This document shows, piece by piece, positions 1 through 7,570 of a stretch of DNA of 19,671 nt (position 1 is the stretch's first letter; every line of letters starts with the position of its first letter). Below the pieces are notes generated by a model. That model did no database searches and was not told the origin of the DNA. It saw only the letters and a list, made by a program, of their open reading frames with translations. Origin of the DNA: Chrysochromulina parva (lineage: Eukaryota; Haptophyta; Prymnesiales; Chrysochromulinaceae); assembly GCA_002887195.1 (NCBI GenBank), contig PJAB01000868.1:1-19671 (forward strand). Direction: 5' to 3'. Both the position numbers and the translations under genes were made by a program.

Positions 1-144
1 CTGCCGCTGGCGGAGTGGGGGGTGGCTTGAGGCGCCGTGACGGGCGCCACGCCAAAAGTGCCCACGGCGGCGCTGCCGCTGGCGGAGTGGGGGGTGGCTT
101 GAGGCGCCGTGACGGGCGCCCCGCCAAAAGTGCCCACGGTGGCG
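1..144 (-). repeat. 72-bp direct tandem repeat inside the coding frame, two copies
   Basis: Bases 1-72 and 73-144 are identical except at two sites (a49 versus c121, c68 versus t140). The period is 24 codons, so the reading frame of the minus-strand protein is kept; the unit contains VGTFG(G/V)APVTAPQATP. More copies may lie beyond the left edge. Confidence 0.9.
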
Positions 145-1448
145 CGGGCTGTAGTGGCACTCGTAGCAGCCCCGATGCGAGCGGTTAGTGCTGCGGCGGC
201 GGCGTGCGCGGCGGCGACGGCGCGCGCCAAGGAGGGCGCCGTGTTGAGCGCCAATGAGGGCGCGCTTCCCGTCGCGGCGCTGCTTGAGGCGCTCAACACG
301 GCACTGCTTGGTGGCAGTCGCACGGCGGCGCTGCTTGGTGGCGGTAGCGGTGGCGCCTGCGAGGGCGGCGGTGCCGACGGTCCCAAATATGGAGCACTGG
401 CCCGACCCAAATATGGATCACCGACCCGTCGCTGCTGCAGCGACGGCTGTGATGGCAGCGCCGGCGACGGCAGGCAGTCCGGCGGCAGCAGGGCTGAGTG
501 GCGATGGGAGTTGGAAAGGGATGCATGCGCCGCATTGGAAAGGGATGCATGCGCCGCAATCGGCGGCACGGCGGCCGCGCTGTGGAATGGCTGCCCCGAG
601 CTCCGGTTCGTCAATTGCCGCACGTCGTCGTGGGAGCGGGTGTCTTCGCGGCGTGAAGGGTCGATGCTATGGTGGCGCGGCGGCTGGGGTAAGACCACTT
701 CGACGATCCCGTCGCGTGGCCAGTCACGCTCGCGCTCCGCCCCCGTGGCTCTCTCGAGCCGACCGGGGCCGGTGCCATGTGGACCACTTACAGGGCCGGT
801 GCCAGGGCCGGTGCCGGAACCTTTGCTCCAGGGAGGTGCGTCGCCTCGAGGAGGTTCATGATCGCGCGTCGGCGCGCCGTACTCGCGCGCGGGCGGAGTG
901 CCGCCGTGCTTCGGCGGTGCGTACTGTGGCGGCGGGCAGCGTTCCACTTGCGGCGGCGGCGGCCGATCAGCAGGCGGTGGCGGCCCACGCTCCGGCCAAC
1001 TGCGATCTGGTGGTAGAGGCAGCGGCCGGTCAGGCGGCCGGTCAGGCGGCCGGTCGGGCTGGCGGTGGTCGCCGCTATGGCCCGGGAAGATGAAGCGGCT
1101 CGGGCGCGGCGATCCGTCACCCCAGCCGCCGCTGCCGCCATTGGGACCGCCGCCTGGAGCTGGCCATCCGGCGTTGACGCTCGGCCAGCGGTGGTCGGCG
1201 TCGCCGTCGCGAGGATGCACGTGGTGCCCCGCGTATGGCGGTGGTGCCCACTGCGAGGGCGCCGGTCCACGACGGTATTCGACGGGCTGATGGCTGTACT
1301 GCTCTTCGTGAGGCCGTAAGGGCGGCGGTGCCCAGTGATTGTGGCCCTGGTACCCTCGGTCAGGCGGAGCATGGATCCACTTGCGGCCCGATGGCGGGGG
1401 CGGGGGTCCACCACGGGAGTAGCCGCCTCCGTGTCCACCGGGCTCCAT
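1..1448 (-). CDS. Pro/Gly/Ala/Ser-rich low-complexity protein, C-terminus off the window
   Basis: I do not recognise this gene. On the minus strand a frame opens at the ATG at 1448 (protein starts MEPGGHGGGYSRGG) and has no stop down to base 1, giving at least 482 codons; I checked every tta/cta/tca in that phase. The N-terminal ~100 residues are rich in Pro, Gly, Tyr, Trp and His, with two WAPPP motifs, one continuing as WAPPPY (a PPxY-type WW ligand). Next comes DRPPDRPPDRP, then an Arg/Asp/His-rich stretch, a doubled NAAHASLS, a doubled (A/D)PYLG, and an Ala/Ser/Pro/Thr-rich tail with an in-phase 24-residue tandem repeat. No folded domain or membrane segment is visible, so it is probably disordered. 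A TAA lies directly before the ATG, so either this ATG is the start or an upstream exon joins here. Coding status rests on the long open frame and in-phase repeats, not homology. Confidence 0.6.
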   Translation of the reverse strand, partial: MEPGGHGGGYSRGGPPPPPSGRKWIHAPPDRGYQGHNHWAPPPLRPHEEQYSHQPVEYRRGPAPSQWAPPPYAGHHVHPRDGDADHRWPSVNAGWPAPGGGPNGGSGGWGDGSPRPSRFIFPGHSGDHRQPDRPPDRPPDRPLPLPPDRSWPERGPPPPADRPPPPQVERCPPPQYAPPKHGGTPPAREYGAPTRDHEPPRGDAPPWSKGSGTGPGTGPVSGPHGTGPGRLERATGAERERDWPRDGIVEVVLPQPPRHHSIDPSRREDTRSHDDVRQLTNRSSGQPFHSAAAVPPIAAHASLSNAAHASLSNSHRHSALLPPDCLPSPALPSQPSLQQRRVGDPYLGRASAPYLGPSAPPPSQAPPLPPPSSAAVRLPPSSAVLSASSSAATGSAPSLALNTAPSLARAVAAAHAAAAALTARIGAATSATTARATVGTFGGAPVTAPQATPHSASGSAAVGTFGVAPVTAPQATPHSASG

Positions 1449-1456
1449 TTATATAC
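1448..1456. promoter_or_regulatory. TATA-like element in the short divergent spacer
   Basis: The sequence TTTATATAC (GTATATAAA on the minus strand) is a good TATA-box match. Read on the plus strand it lies about 140 bp before the sialyltransferase ATG, a reasonable distance for a promoter with a short 5' UTR. Read on the minus strand it touches the ATG at 1448, so it could not place a transcription start before that ATG. I therefore favour the plus-strand role. No transcript evidence is available. Confidence 0.4.
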
Positions 1457-1595
1457 CCCGGGCTCACACAACTCGGAGAGCGGGCCCGCAGAGCCTTGTG
1501 CCCTGAAGGAGCGGACTGCTATTCACAGGATTGGAAGGACCGTGAAAAAGCCGCCATAAAGTCGTCTCCAACGACACTGGGCCGGCGCATCAATC

Positions 1596-2588
1596 ATGTC
1601 TGATCGTGGATCCAAATGCAAGCTTCTCTCAGTCGGAGTTGTGTCTTCACAGGCCAATGTAAACGCAATGGAGTCGGACGAGCGCGGTCGAGCTTGGTTC
1701 CACGCCACCACGCCGCCACGACTGCTCGGCAACGACGTTTGGTTTCACACGGCTGACACCGCGCCACTCCTGGAGCAGCACGCGCCGTACGGCTTCCGCG
1801 ATTCGGTCAACGCGTCCGTGCTGCGTGCGTGGCAGTCTGCCGTCGCCGCCAACATGACCAGAGACGTCACCACCCGGCGACGAAGCTGTGCTGTCGTCGG
1901 GAGCTCTGGCGTGATGATAAATGCCTCGCTCGGTCGTCGCATCGATGCAGCCGACCACGTGATCCGGATGAATACAGCTCCAACCGTCGGCTTCGAAGAG
2001 CATGTCGGCAGCAAGACAACCATCCGCATCGCGACGCTGAATGCGGGCCTGCACGCGCGTCGGGAGGGCCTCGTGACCAGGAGCACCACGCTTGTTTACT
2101 ATTGCCAAACAAAATGGATTGGTGCGTGCTGGGGCTGGATTCCGCGGGAGCCGGCACCGCGGCTGAGTCCGAGCTTGCTACGCGTGGCGCAGGCAGTGCT
2201 GCGCACCTCGAAGCTGTTCCCCTCGACGGGCATCATGAGTGTGCTCGTGGCCATGTCGCTCTGTCGCAAAGTGAGCCTATACGGCTTCGGCCTGAGGAAC
2301 GACACCAAATGCGGCAAGTATTACGGACGTTGCGTCCCCCCCTCGATGTATTTTTCGCACCTCTCTCGCAAGCAAATCGTGATGGAGAGCAAGAAGCAGA
2401 AGCACATTATGGAGGTGGGTGGGGCTTACCACGATCTGGAGAGTGAAACTTCGTGGCTCCAGAGTCTTGGCTACCGCGCGCCGATGGCGGAGCATGTGAA
2501 GCTCGCTGGGTTTGACGCCGTCAGCCTGCGCATGGAGCCGTGGATCGACCCGCGCCAGGCAGCGAGGGTCGCGAAGGCGGCGGGTTGA
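1596..2588 (+). CDS. sialyltransferase-like glycosyltransferase, GT29 family
   Basis: A 330-residue product with the hallmarks of GT29 enzymes, which in the Golgi move sialic acid from CMP-sialic acid to glycan acceptors. Sialylmotif L is clear around residues 95-145 (CAVVGSSG at about 98, then IDAADHVIRMNTAPTVGFEEHVGSKTT with small gaps). Sialylmotif S is around residues 209-232 (PSTGIMSVLVAM, ending SLYGFG). A motif-VS-like HDLESE (H279, E284) fits HX4E with the catalytic His. Cys98 and the Cys in motif S (SLCRK) could form the usual disulfide. The ATG at 1596 gives no N-terminal membrane anchor, although family members are normally type II membrane proteins. An upstream exon may supply it: ctctcagtc...gtgtcttcacag ending at 1652 resembles a 3' splice site. 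The acceptor could also be another nonulosonic sugar. The family call is secure; the substrate is not known. Confidence 0.93.
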   Translation: MSDRGSKCKLLSVGVVSSQANVNAMESDERGRAWFHATTPPRLLGNDVWFHTADTAPLLEQHAPYGFRDSVNASVLRAWQSAVAANMTRDVTTRRRSCAVVGSSGVMINASLGRRIDAADHVIRMNTAPTVGFEEHVGSKTTIRIATLNAGLHARREGLVTRSTTLVYYCQTKWIGACWGWIPREPAPRLSPSLLRVAQAVLRTSKLFPSTGIMSVLVAMSLCRKVSLYGFGLRNDTKCGKYYGRCVPPSMYFSHLSRKQIVMESKKQKHIMEVGGAYHDLESETSWLQSLGYRAPMAEHVKLAGFDAVSLRMEPWIDPRQAARVAKAAG

Positions 2589-2605
2589 GATCGTGTTGAG
2601 ATCGT

Positions 2606-2632
2606 GTTGAGTACCAATAGGTACCTCTCAAC
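2606..2632 (+). other. short stem-loop just after the sialyltransferase stop
   Basis: GTTGAGTACC pairs with GGTACctCTCAAC across an AATA loop, giving a 10-bp stem with a 2-3 base bulge. It lies 17 bp after the stop and follows two copies of ttgagatcgtg. It would be in the 3' UTR; its function is unknown. Confidence 0.35.
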
Positions 2633-2817
2633 GACCAAAAAAGCTCACTTTTCACTTTGAGTCCTTTCCTCTCCGGTCTCCGCTCACCTCCTCAGTAGGC
2701 TTTCCCACTGCTCGGCCCCACGTGAACGAGGGCCGTGACGGTACCGGTATGGCTGCGCGCGTAAAGTGACGCAACCGTTCACAGCAACGGTCCAGCACTA
2801 CGAGCGTCCTGTGAAAC

Positions 2818-4230
2818 ATGGCCGGCACCTCCTTACCTTGGCTCACGCGCTTCCTTCTGCGCTTCTTCCTCGGCGTCTACCGCACCATAGCTCTCCGGGT
2901 GCTCACCGTGCGCCGTCGCTTGTTTGGCGAGCGCTCATCACCGGCGGATGAGCGTGTGCTGACTGGCGCCGCGTGGTCCGAGTTCTGCGACACTCTCAAG
3001 TCAGCGGGTGGCGCGCTTGTGGCACCGGGTGCACCGCAAGATGCGTTCAACCAAGCCGAAGGCTATCGGTACCTCGCGCGCCTCGCACGAGCAGGGCTCG
3101 AGAACTTTCTCGAGTGCTCCGATGTTGAGGCCCCGCAGCTGTGCGCGATCGCCAATGGCAGCCGAGCGGCGAGGATCTGCATCGGCTCCGACAATCCGGA
3201 CAATTTGTACGAAAATGCGACCATCGACGGCGGCTTGGAGTACGTGGTCACTGGCACGCGCGGCACAGTCCAGTACCTCGGCTTCGGCACCCAGAGCGGC
3301 CAGTACGGCGGTAAGGGCGGGCTGTCCACAGTCGACTACTTGGAAGCCGAGCAACTCGTCTTCGACCCATCACGTGACGCCGTCGCCCCCGCCGAGCGCA
3401 CCTTTGAGCTCGTGCTCTCGGCCGTACGGCCGCCCGACGTGCGCAACTGGCTGCGTCTCGTGAGCGAGCCACGCGAGGCGATGTTCATCGTGCGTCAAAC
3501 GTTTGGAGATCGATCAAAGGAGGTACCATCGAGCCTACGGACTGACCTTCATCCGCACCCGCACCCGAATTCGAACCCTCACCCTCACCCTCGCCCTCAC
3601 CCTCACCAGGTACCGGCGAGCCTCCGGATCGCGCGCCGCACGAGTGCCGGCGGCGTGGCCGTACCAAGGCCGCTCACAAGCGCGCGGCTGGACGAGGGCC
3701 TGCAATCCGCCGCCGTCCTCGCCGCGGGCGCTTCGTCCATGTTTTCCAAGTGGGCGCGTGACTTCCAGTCCCACACCAACACGCTGCCGCTCTTCGACCA
3801 GCAGCGTTCGAATCAAGCGGGCGGGGATCCGAACATTCGTTACTATCACTCGTACTGGCGACTCGCGCCGGGAGAGGTGCTGCGCATCCGCGCCCGCCCA
3901 CCGCCGTGCCGCGCATGGAACTTCCAGCTCAACAACCACTGGATGGAGTCACTCGACTACCGGTACCATCGCGTACACACGAACTCGACGCTCGCTCGAC
4001 CCGACGAGGACGACCCGGGCGCTGTGACCGTACTCGTCTCACACTCGGACCCAAACGCGGACGGCGTCTTCCGCGGCAACCACATCGAGACCGTAGGCCA
4101 CACGTGTGGCACGATGTGCTTCCGCTGGATCGCGCCGCGAGTGCCTGATGAGCTGCTGCCCCACCCCGTAGCCGAGGTCCTTTCGTTTGATGAGCTCATG
4201 CGGACGGATGCCTCTGGGCATCGCCTTTGA
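2818..4230 (+). CDS. DUF1214-type protein, one in-frame intron
   Basis: The ATG at 2818 sits in a good context (AAACATGGCC). Proposed exons are 2818-3522 and 3610-4230, giving 441 residues. The N-terminus has a hydrophobic or amphipathic stretch (PWLTRFLLRFFLGVYRTIAL), which may be a membrane anchor or targeting signal. The C-terminal part has the pattern of bacterial and eukaryotic DUF1214 proteins: NFQLNNHWMESLDYRYH (about residue 339), then VTVLVSHSDPNADGVF and IETVGHTCGTMCFRW (about 398). The middle has a Gly-rich GTVQYLGFGTQSGQYGGKGG. No enzymatic activity is established for this family, and I assign none. The unspliced frame stays open and would add 29 residues rich in His-Pro, which I read as translated intron. 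The stop falls inside the first unit of a 25-bp tandem repeat. Confidence 0.85.
   Translation: MAGTSLPWLTRFLLRFFLGVYRTIALRVLTVRRRLFGERSSPADERVLTGAAWSEFCDTLKSAGGALVAPGAPQDAFNQAEGYRYLARLARAGLENFLECSDVEAPQLCAIANGSRAARICIGSDNPDNLYENATIDGGLEYVVTGTRGTVQYLGFGTQSGQYGGKGGLSTVDYLEAEQLVFDPSRDAVAPAERTFELVLSAVRPPDVRNWLRLVSEPREAMFIVRQTFGDRSKEVPSSLRTDLHPHPHPNSNPHPHPRPHPHQVPASLRIARRTSAGGVAVPRPLTSARLDEGLQSAAVLAAGASSMFSKWARDFQSHTNTLPLFDQQRSNQAGGDPNIRYYHSYWRLAPGEVLRIRARPPPCRAWNFQLNNHWMESLDYRYHRVHTNSTLARPDEDDPGAVTVLVSHSDPNADGVFRGNHIETVGHTCGTMCFRWIAPRVPDELLPHPVAEVLSFDELMRTDASGHRL
3523..3609 (+). other. 87-bp GT-AG intron with duplicated boundary sequence
   Basis: The boundaries read AAAGGAG|GTACCATCG and CCTCACCAG|GTACCGGCG. 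The length is 29 codons with no stop, so retention keeps the frame. The interior is a run of ccctcaccctcaccctc-type repeats that would encode alternating His-Pro. Removing it joins SKE to VPASLRIARR, a smooth sequence. The sequence after the 5' GT (GTACCATCGAGCCTACGGA) nearly repeats after the 3' AG (GTACCGGCGAGCCTCCGGA). Confidence 0.75.
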
Positions 4231-4318
4231 ATGCCACTGAGCGCATTGCCTTTGAATGCGTCTGAGCGCACGGCCTTTGAATGCGTCTGAGCGCACGGCC
4301 TTTGAATGCCACTGGGGG
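4223..4318 (+). repeat. 25-bp tandem repeat, about 3.8 copies, overlapping the stop codon
   Basis: Units start at 4223, 4248, 4273 and 4298. Each begins gcctttgaatgc and continues with (ca/gt)ctgagcgca. The first unit holds the last codons and the TGA stop (4228-4230) of the DUF1214-type gene, so the array spans the coding end and the 3' UTR. Confidence 0.9.
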
Positions 4319-5104
4319 CCTCGTCACCCAAGATGGTTCGTCTCATGGTTCGTCACACGGCCTCTAGGGGCCTCGCACCCTCTAGCCCTCCGCTTTCAAG
4401 CACACGCCAGGACTTGCTTTGGAGTGGGAGGCCTGCACCTAACGCCGGCGCGCTAGGGCATTTCGGAGCCTAAGGCTAAGCGCGGAGATCGAGAGAGGCG
4501 GCGTGCGCTGGCTCGCAACACGCAAGAGGTGCGTTGCATGGAGCAGGAGACGAGAGGTTGCGTGAGCCGCATGGTGAGTCGTGTGACTCGTGTGCCTGGC
4601 GGCAAGTATCCTATTCCCGGCAATACCAGGCCCACGGTTCGACGGCCGCGCCGGGGCACGGCAGTCGGCACTCCGGGCAGCGCGACTCCGTCTCCGGTCG
4701 TCTCGTCTCCGACGCCGCCGTGACGCACCCGCGGACCGTGTAACGACGCGCCGGGGCGCCGCGCGGGCGGCGGGGCCGCGCTACCGGCGTCGGGCGTCGG
4801 CGTATCGGGGCCGGGCGTTGACCGTTGTCAGTCTCGAGTGCGCTCGACAGTCGCGTGTTTTCACCCTGCGGTAATTGCTATGCGATTTCACACCACCGCC
4901 TCTCAACTCAAACTCTCTAATCTTTCAATGCTCACTCAGAGCTCGGCGTCACCACATACGTCTCTAGCACCCCCGAAACGCTCGTTGAACTATAGGATGC
5001 GGCGGTGCTGGGCCTGGGGAGCGCCATAGCGCTGCCCTCCATGCCTTACAGCCTCAGTGCGTGTAGGCAAAGCTGAACAGCAACCTCCATAGCGTTTACC
5101 TCGT
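4319..5104. other. intergenic region between two convergent genes
   Basis: About 790 bp between the ends of the DUF1214-type gene and the FKBP gene. It should hold both 3' UTRs. It contains a very GC-rich block near 4740-4820 and a more AT-rich block near 4860-5000. I see no convincing gene, tRNA or mobile element; the small open frames here have no recognisable protein pattern. Confidence 0.6.
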
Positions 5105-5737
5105 TCACCTAGGCAAGACGCCAAAGTACGACGACATCCCGATGACCACGAACCCGAGCAGGAATGGGGCACTCTTTTGGAGCGTTTCCGCTAGTGACTG
5201 GGTAGATGCGTTCTTCTTGTCGACAGAGGCGGAAGCAAAGCTGCGGGCTAGGTAATCGCCGGGGATGAGCTCACTGATATCGAAGCCGCCGGCCTTGCCA
5301 CCGCCGACCTTGATCAGCTCGATCTCGAATATCAATTCTGAGTTCGGCGGGATGTCATTCATCTGCCGGCTGCCATAAGCCAGAGCCGCCGGAATTGTGA
5401 GGGTGGCCTTGCCGCCCTCCTTCATCATCCCTAGCCCCTCCTGCCAACCTTTGATGACCTGATTGACCTTGAACGTCGTCGGTTCGCCACGAGAGAATGA
5501 CGAATCGAAAACTTTCCCGTTCGCAGCCAGCTTGCCCGTATAGTGCACGGTCACGCTATCATCCGGCGTTGGCGTCCGTCCGTTGCCCGTCACAGTCTCA
5601 ACATACACGAGCCCGGTTGCCGTGGTCGCCATCATCTCCACATGCAAAGCCCTCGGGCGGCGCAACGTCAAGCCTGCGCCACCGGCGCTCCAGGCCGTTG
5701 CCGGCGCCAAGGCGCACAGCAGAAGCGCGATCGCCAT
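5105..5737 (-). CDS. FKBP-type peptidyl-prolyl isomerase with signal peptide and C-terminal hydrophobic tail
   Basis: A 210-residue FKBP that catalyses cis-trans isomerisation of X-Pro bonds. The ATG at 5737 has a strong context (AGAATGG) and begins the signal peptide MAIALLLCALAPATA|WSAGG. Cleavage before an aromatic residue, followed by the Arg-containing stretch LTLRRPRALHVEMMATTATG, resembles the bipartite targeting signal of complex plastids, so a plastid location is inferred. The FKBP fold spans about residues 42-142. Typical pocket residues are present: HYTG, VFDSSFSRGEP, FKVNQVIKGW, LAYG and IPPNSELIFEIEL. After it comes a ~45-residue linker and a hydrophobic tail (APFLLGFVVIGMSSYFGVLPR), possibly a membrane anchor. 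An in-frame GTG at 5809 extends the frame, but the ATG is preferred in a eukaryote. Confidence 0.93.
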   Translation of the reverse strand: MAIALLLCALAPATAWSAGGAGLTLRRPRALHVEMMATTATGLVYVETVTGNGRTPTPDDSVTVHYTGKLAANGKVFDSSFSRGEPTTFKVNQVIKGWQEGLGMMKEGGKATLTIPAALAYGSRQMNDIPPNSELIFEIELIKVGGGKAGGFDISELIPGDYLARSFASASVDKKNASTQSLAETLQKSAPFLLGFVVIGMSSYFGVLPR

Positions 5738-6605
5738 TCTGATCGGGGATTGCGATCTGGCACCGATTATTTGTCGGATTCGTCGGCCGTCAAAAGGGGG
5801 ACCCTTCACTGGGCGGTACGGGCGTCGTCGGCCGACTCAACCGGGGTCCTCGACTTTCTTGGGGGATTTACATATTTTGATGTTACATGTAACTTAATCA
5901 AGGTCCTGTCTGCTGTCTTTCACTTTCTCACACTCACTGTTTTTTCTGTCTCAGCTTTCACGGATTCACGCAGAACCAGGAGCGCGCCCGCAGAGGCCTC
6001 CTTTCCCCACCGCCTGATCGCGCCCGCCCGAGCGAACCGACCTGGCCGATGTCGCGCTCGAATCGGCGTCTTTGCCTATTTACAACTATTTACCGGCATA
6101 CCGGGGCCGATCCGTCGTCCCACGCCGCTCACGCCCCCAGCCCCTCTGAGGGTCCGCCAGACCCACGCTTTCAAACGCTTGCGGCACTCGGCGCGCTGAG
6201 GCCGTGCCGGATCCGTTCATGCTGGTACGATCTACGAAGTACGATCCGTGTGAACTGCGTGTTCCCCGTCACCCCGTGTAAGCAAAGCAGTAGTAATGAT
6301 ACTCCACACATTTACCAATGATTTACCAACTTTCGTGACCACTCGCGGTGTCTTAGCGTCAATAGCCACTAACTGAGTCAACAATCTATAAAGAGCCTGT
6401 GCACACCTGCGTGGGTGCTGGGTGGTCCGAGGCGGGACGCAGACGTCTGGACCTTGGACGAGCGAATGGACGAGCGCCGACACATGTGCGGTGGCGCCGA
6501 TGACGCTCGAGCTGACATGAAGCACGTCACGCCAGGCTATTCGGCCGGTTCGCGAGCTGGCTCAGAGCGGCGGCGGCTGGAGGCAAGGGCTGCCCGTAGC
6601 CCTAT
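5738..6605. other. upstream region of the FKBP gene and 3' flank of the MORN gene
   Basis: About 870 bp between two minus-strand genes. It should hold the FKBP promoter and the MORN-gene 3' UTR. It has a pyrimidine-rich block around 5905-5960 and a TATAAAG (6388-6394, plus strand) that precedes no credible plus-strand gene. A palindromic motif at 5880-5893 is listed separately. No coding region is supported here. Confidence 0.5.
5880..5893. promoter_or_regulatory. palindromic motif GTTACATGTAAC upstream of FKBP
   Basis: GTTACATGTAAC (5882-5893) is a perfect 12-bp palindrome about 145 bp before the FKBP ATG. The 13-mer ATGTTACATGTAA containing most of it recurs exactly at 8550-8562. AT-rich motifs like this are unusual in such GC-rich DNA. 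A transcription-factor site is inferred, not shown. Confidence 0.35.
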
Positions 6606-7094
6606 CTATGATTTTAGCCAGTGATTCGGCACGGGCATCTCCAGCCGTGCCGCGATCGCTGCGCCCTCCTCGATCGTTATCGAAGCGACCGGTTTCCCAT
6701 CCATTAGCCGCGCCGCCTTCGACCCATCAGCTGCCCACTGCACGCCCTCGCCTACCGGCGCATTCTGCCTCCATTTCGACACCAGCGTCTGCCCGTTCAC
6801 GTGCTTGAATGCACCGCGCCCCGCACGCTCACCAGCCATGTACTCGCCGACGTAAATCTCGCCACTCGCGTATCGTTCGCACCCTCGGCCCTCGAAGCCT
6901 TGCCTCCAGTCGACGACGACGCGCACCTTTCCCTGTTCCACCTCCGCTCGGAAAGGCTTTTTGTTGCTTTGCGACAGCATCGTTTCGGCCGCGTACATTT
7001 CCTGCGCGGAGCGCGCGAAACCGAAGCCGGCGCGCGTCTCGGCTGCTACTAGCAGCGGGTTGGCTTCACTTGCAGCCTGTGGTGACGAGGGCAT
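6606..7094 (-). CDS. small MORN-repeat protein
   Basis: A 162-residue product from the ATG at 7094 to a TAG. Residues about 71-116 contain one good and one degenerate MORN-like unit: CERYASGEIYVGEYMAGERA followed by GRGAFKHVNGQTLVSKW and an NAPVGEGVQWAADG end. MORN repeats often bind membranes or act as protein scaffolds; the exact role here is unknown. The N-terminal 50 residues (Ala-rich, then AQEMYAAETMLSQSNKKPF) match nothing I know. There is no signal peptide or membrane segment. Two units are few for the family, but the frame is intact and ends cleanly, so it is probably a complete short protein. A further upstream exon cannot be excluded. Confidence 0.75.
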   Translation of the reverse strand: MPSSPQAASEANPLLVAAETRAGFGFARSAQEMYAAETMLSQSNKKPFRAEVEQGKVRVVVDWRQGFEGRGCERYASGEIYVGEYMAGERAGRGAFKHVNGQTLVSKWRQNAPVGEGVQWAADGSKAARLMDGKPVASITIEEGAAIAARLEMPVPNHWLKS

Positions 7095-7570
7095 CGCTCA
7101 CGAGCGCAGCGGAAGCGGCGGCAGCGAGGCCGGCTGTGGCTTGGACCCAAAAGCTAGCGCGTTTTTGGAACTCTGTGTCCCATCACGTTCACGTTAACAC
7201 ATGTTCACGGGACCGTTCTGGAGTCCCGCGTCCACCCCGTCGTCTCATGTCGTCAGAGTAAAAGGTTGTAGGTTGACACTTGATCTCGATTCCGACTCAC
7301 ACACAAACTGCACTAGCGAGAGCTCTCTTCGAAAGCACATCTCAGAGGATCAAGAGGCACATCGCCGTGTCCTTCACTCCATGCACTGTGGCATGGCGCG
7401 CACATGTATACTTGCACAGTTGAATGATGGCTCGTCGACCGATGTGCGATGCGATCCGAGCGTCAGTCCGATGATGCCACAAGCAGCGGCGACGGGCGAG
7501 CGCCCCGCACCGCAGCGGCCACCTCAGCATAACCGCTGCATCCCTTCGTCCGCTTGCCTCGGCGAGAGGC
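7095..7570. other. upstream region of the MORN gene and 3' flank of the FABP-like gene
   Basis: 476 bp between two minus-strand genes. Near 7184-7206 it holds GTGAAC-type motifs on the minus strand, about 95-110 bp before the MORN ATG. The plus-strand open frame across it has no recognisable protein pattern. No other feature is supported. Confidence 0.5.

Noticed and set aside
788..1471. 227-codon minus-strand frame and overlapping plus-strand frames (109-861, 254-1093)
   Set aside because: They overlap the longer minus-strand frame starting at 1448, whose in-phase repeats and lack of stops over the whole stretch make it the better choice. Their translations are Arg/Ala-rich, as expected for shadow frames in GC-rich DNA.
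3541..3609. His-Pro-rich repeat as a metal-binding segment of the DUF1214-type protein
   Set aside because: It lies wholly within a GT-AG intron candidate; removing it gives a smoother protein. If cDNA shows retention, the idea should be reopened.
5738..5809. 24-residue N-terminal extension of FKBP
   Set aside because: It starts at GTG. The ATG at 5737 has a good context and starts directly with a signal peptide.
6474..6624. Small plus-strand frame after a TATAAAG at 6388
   Set aside because: About 50 residues with no recognisable motif, ending inside the MORN gene on the other strand. The TATA match alone is not enough.
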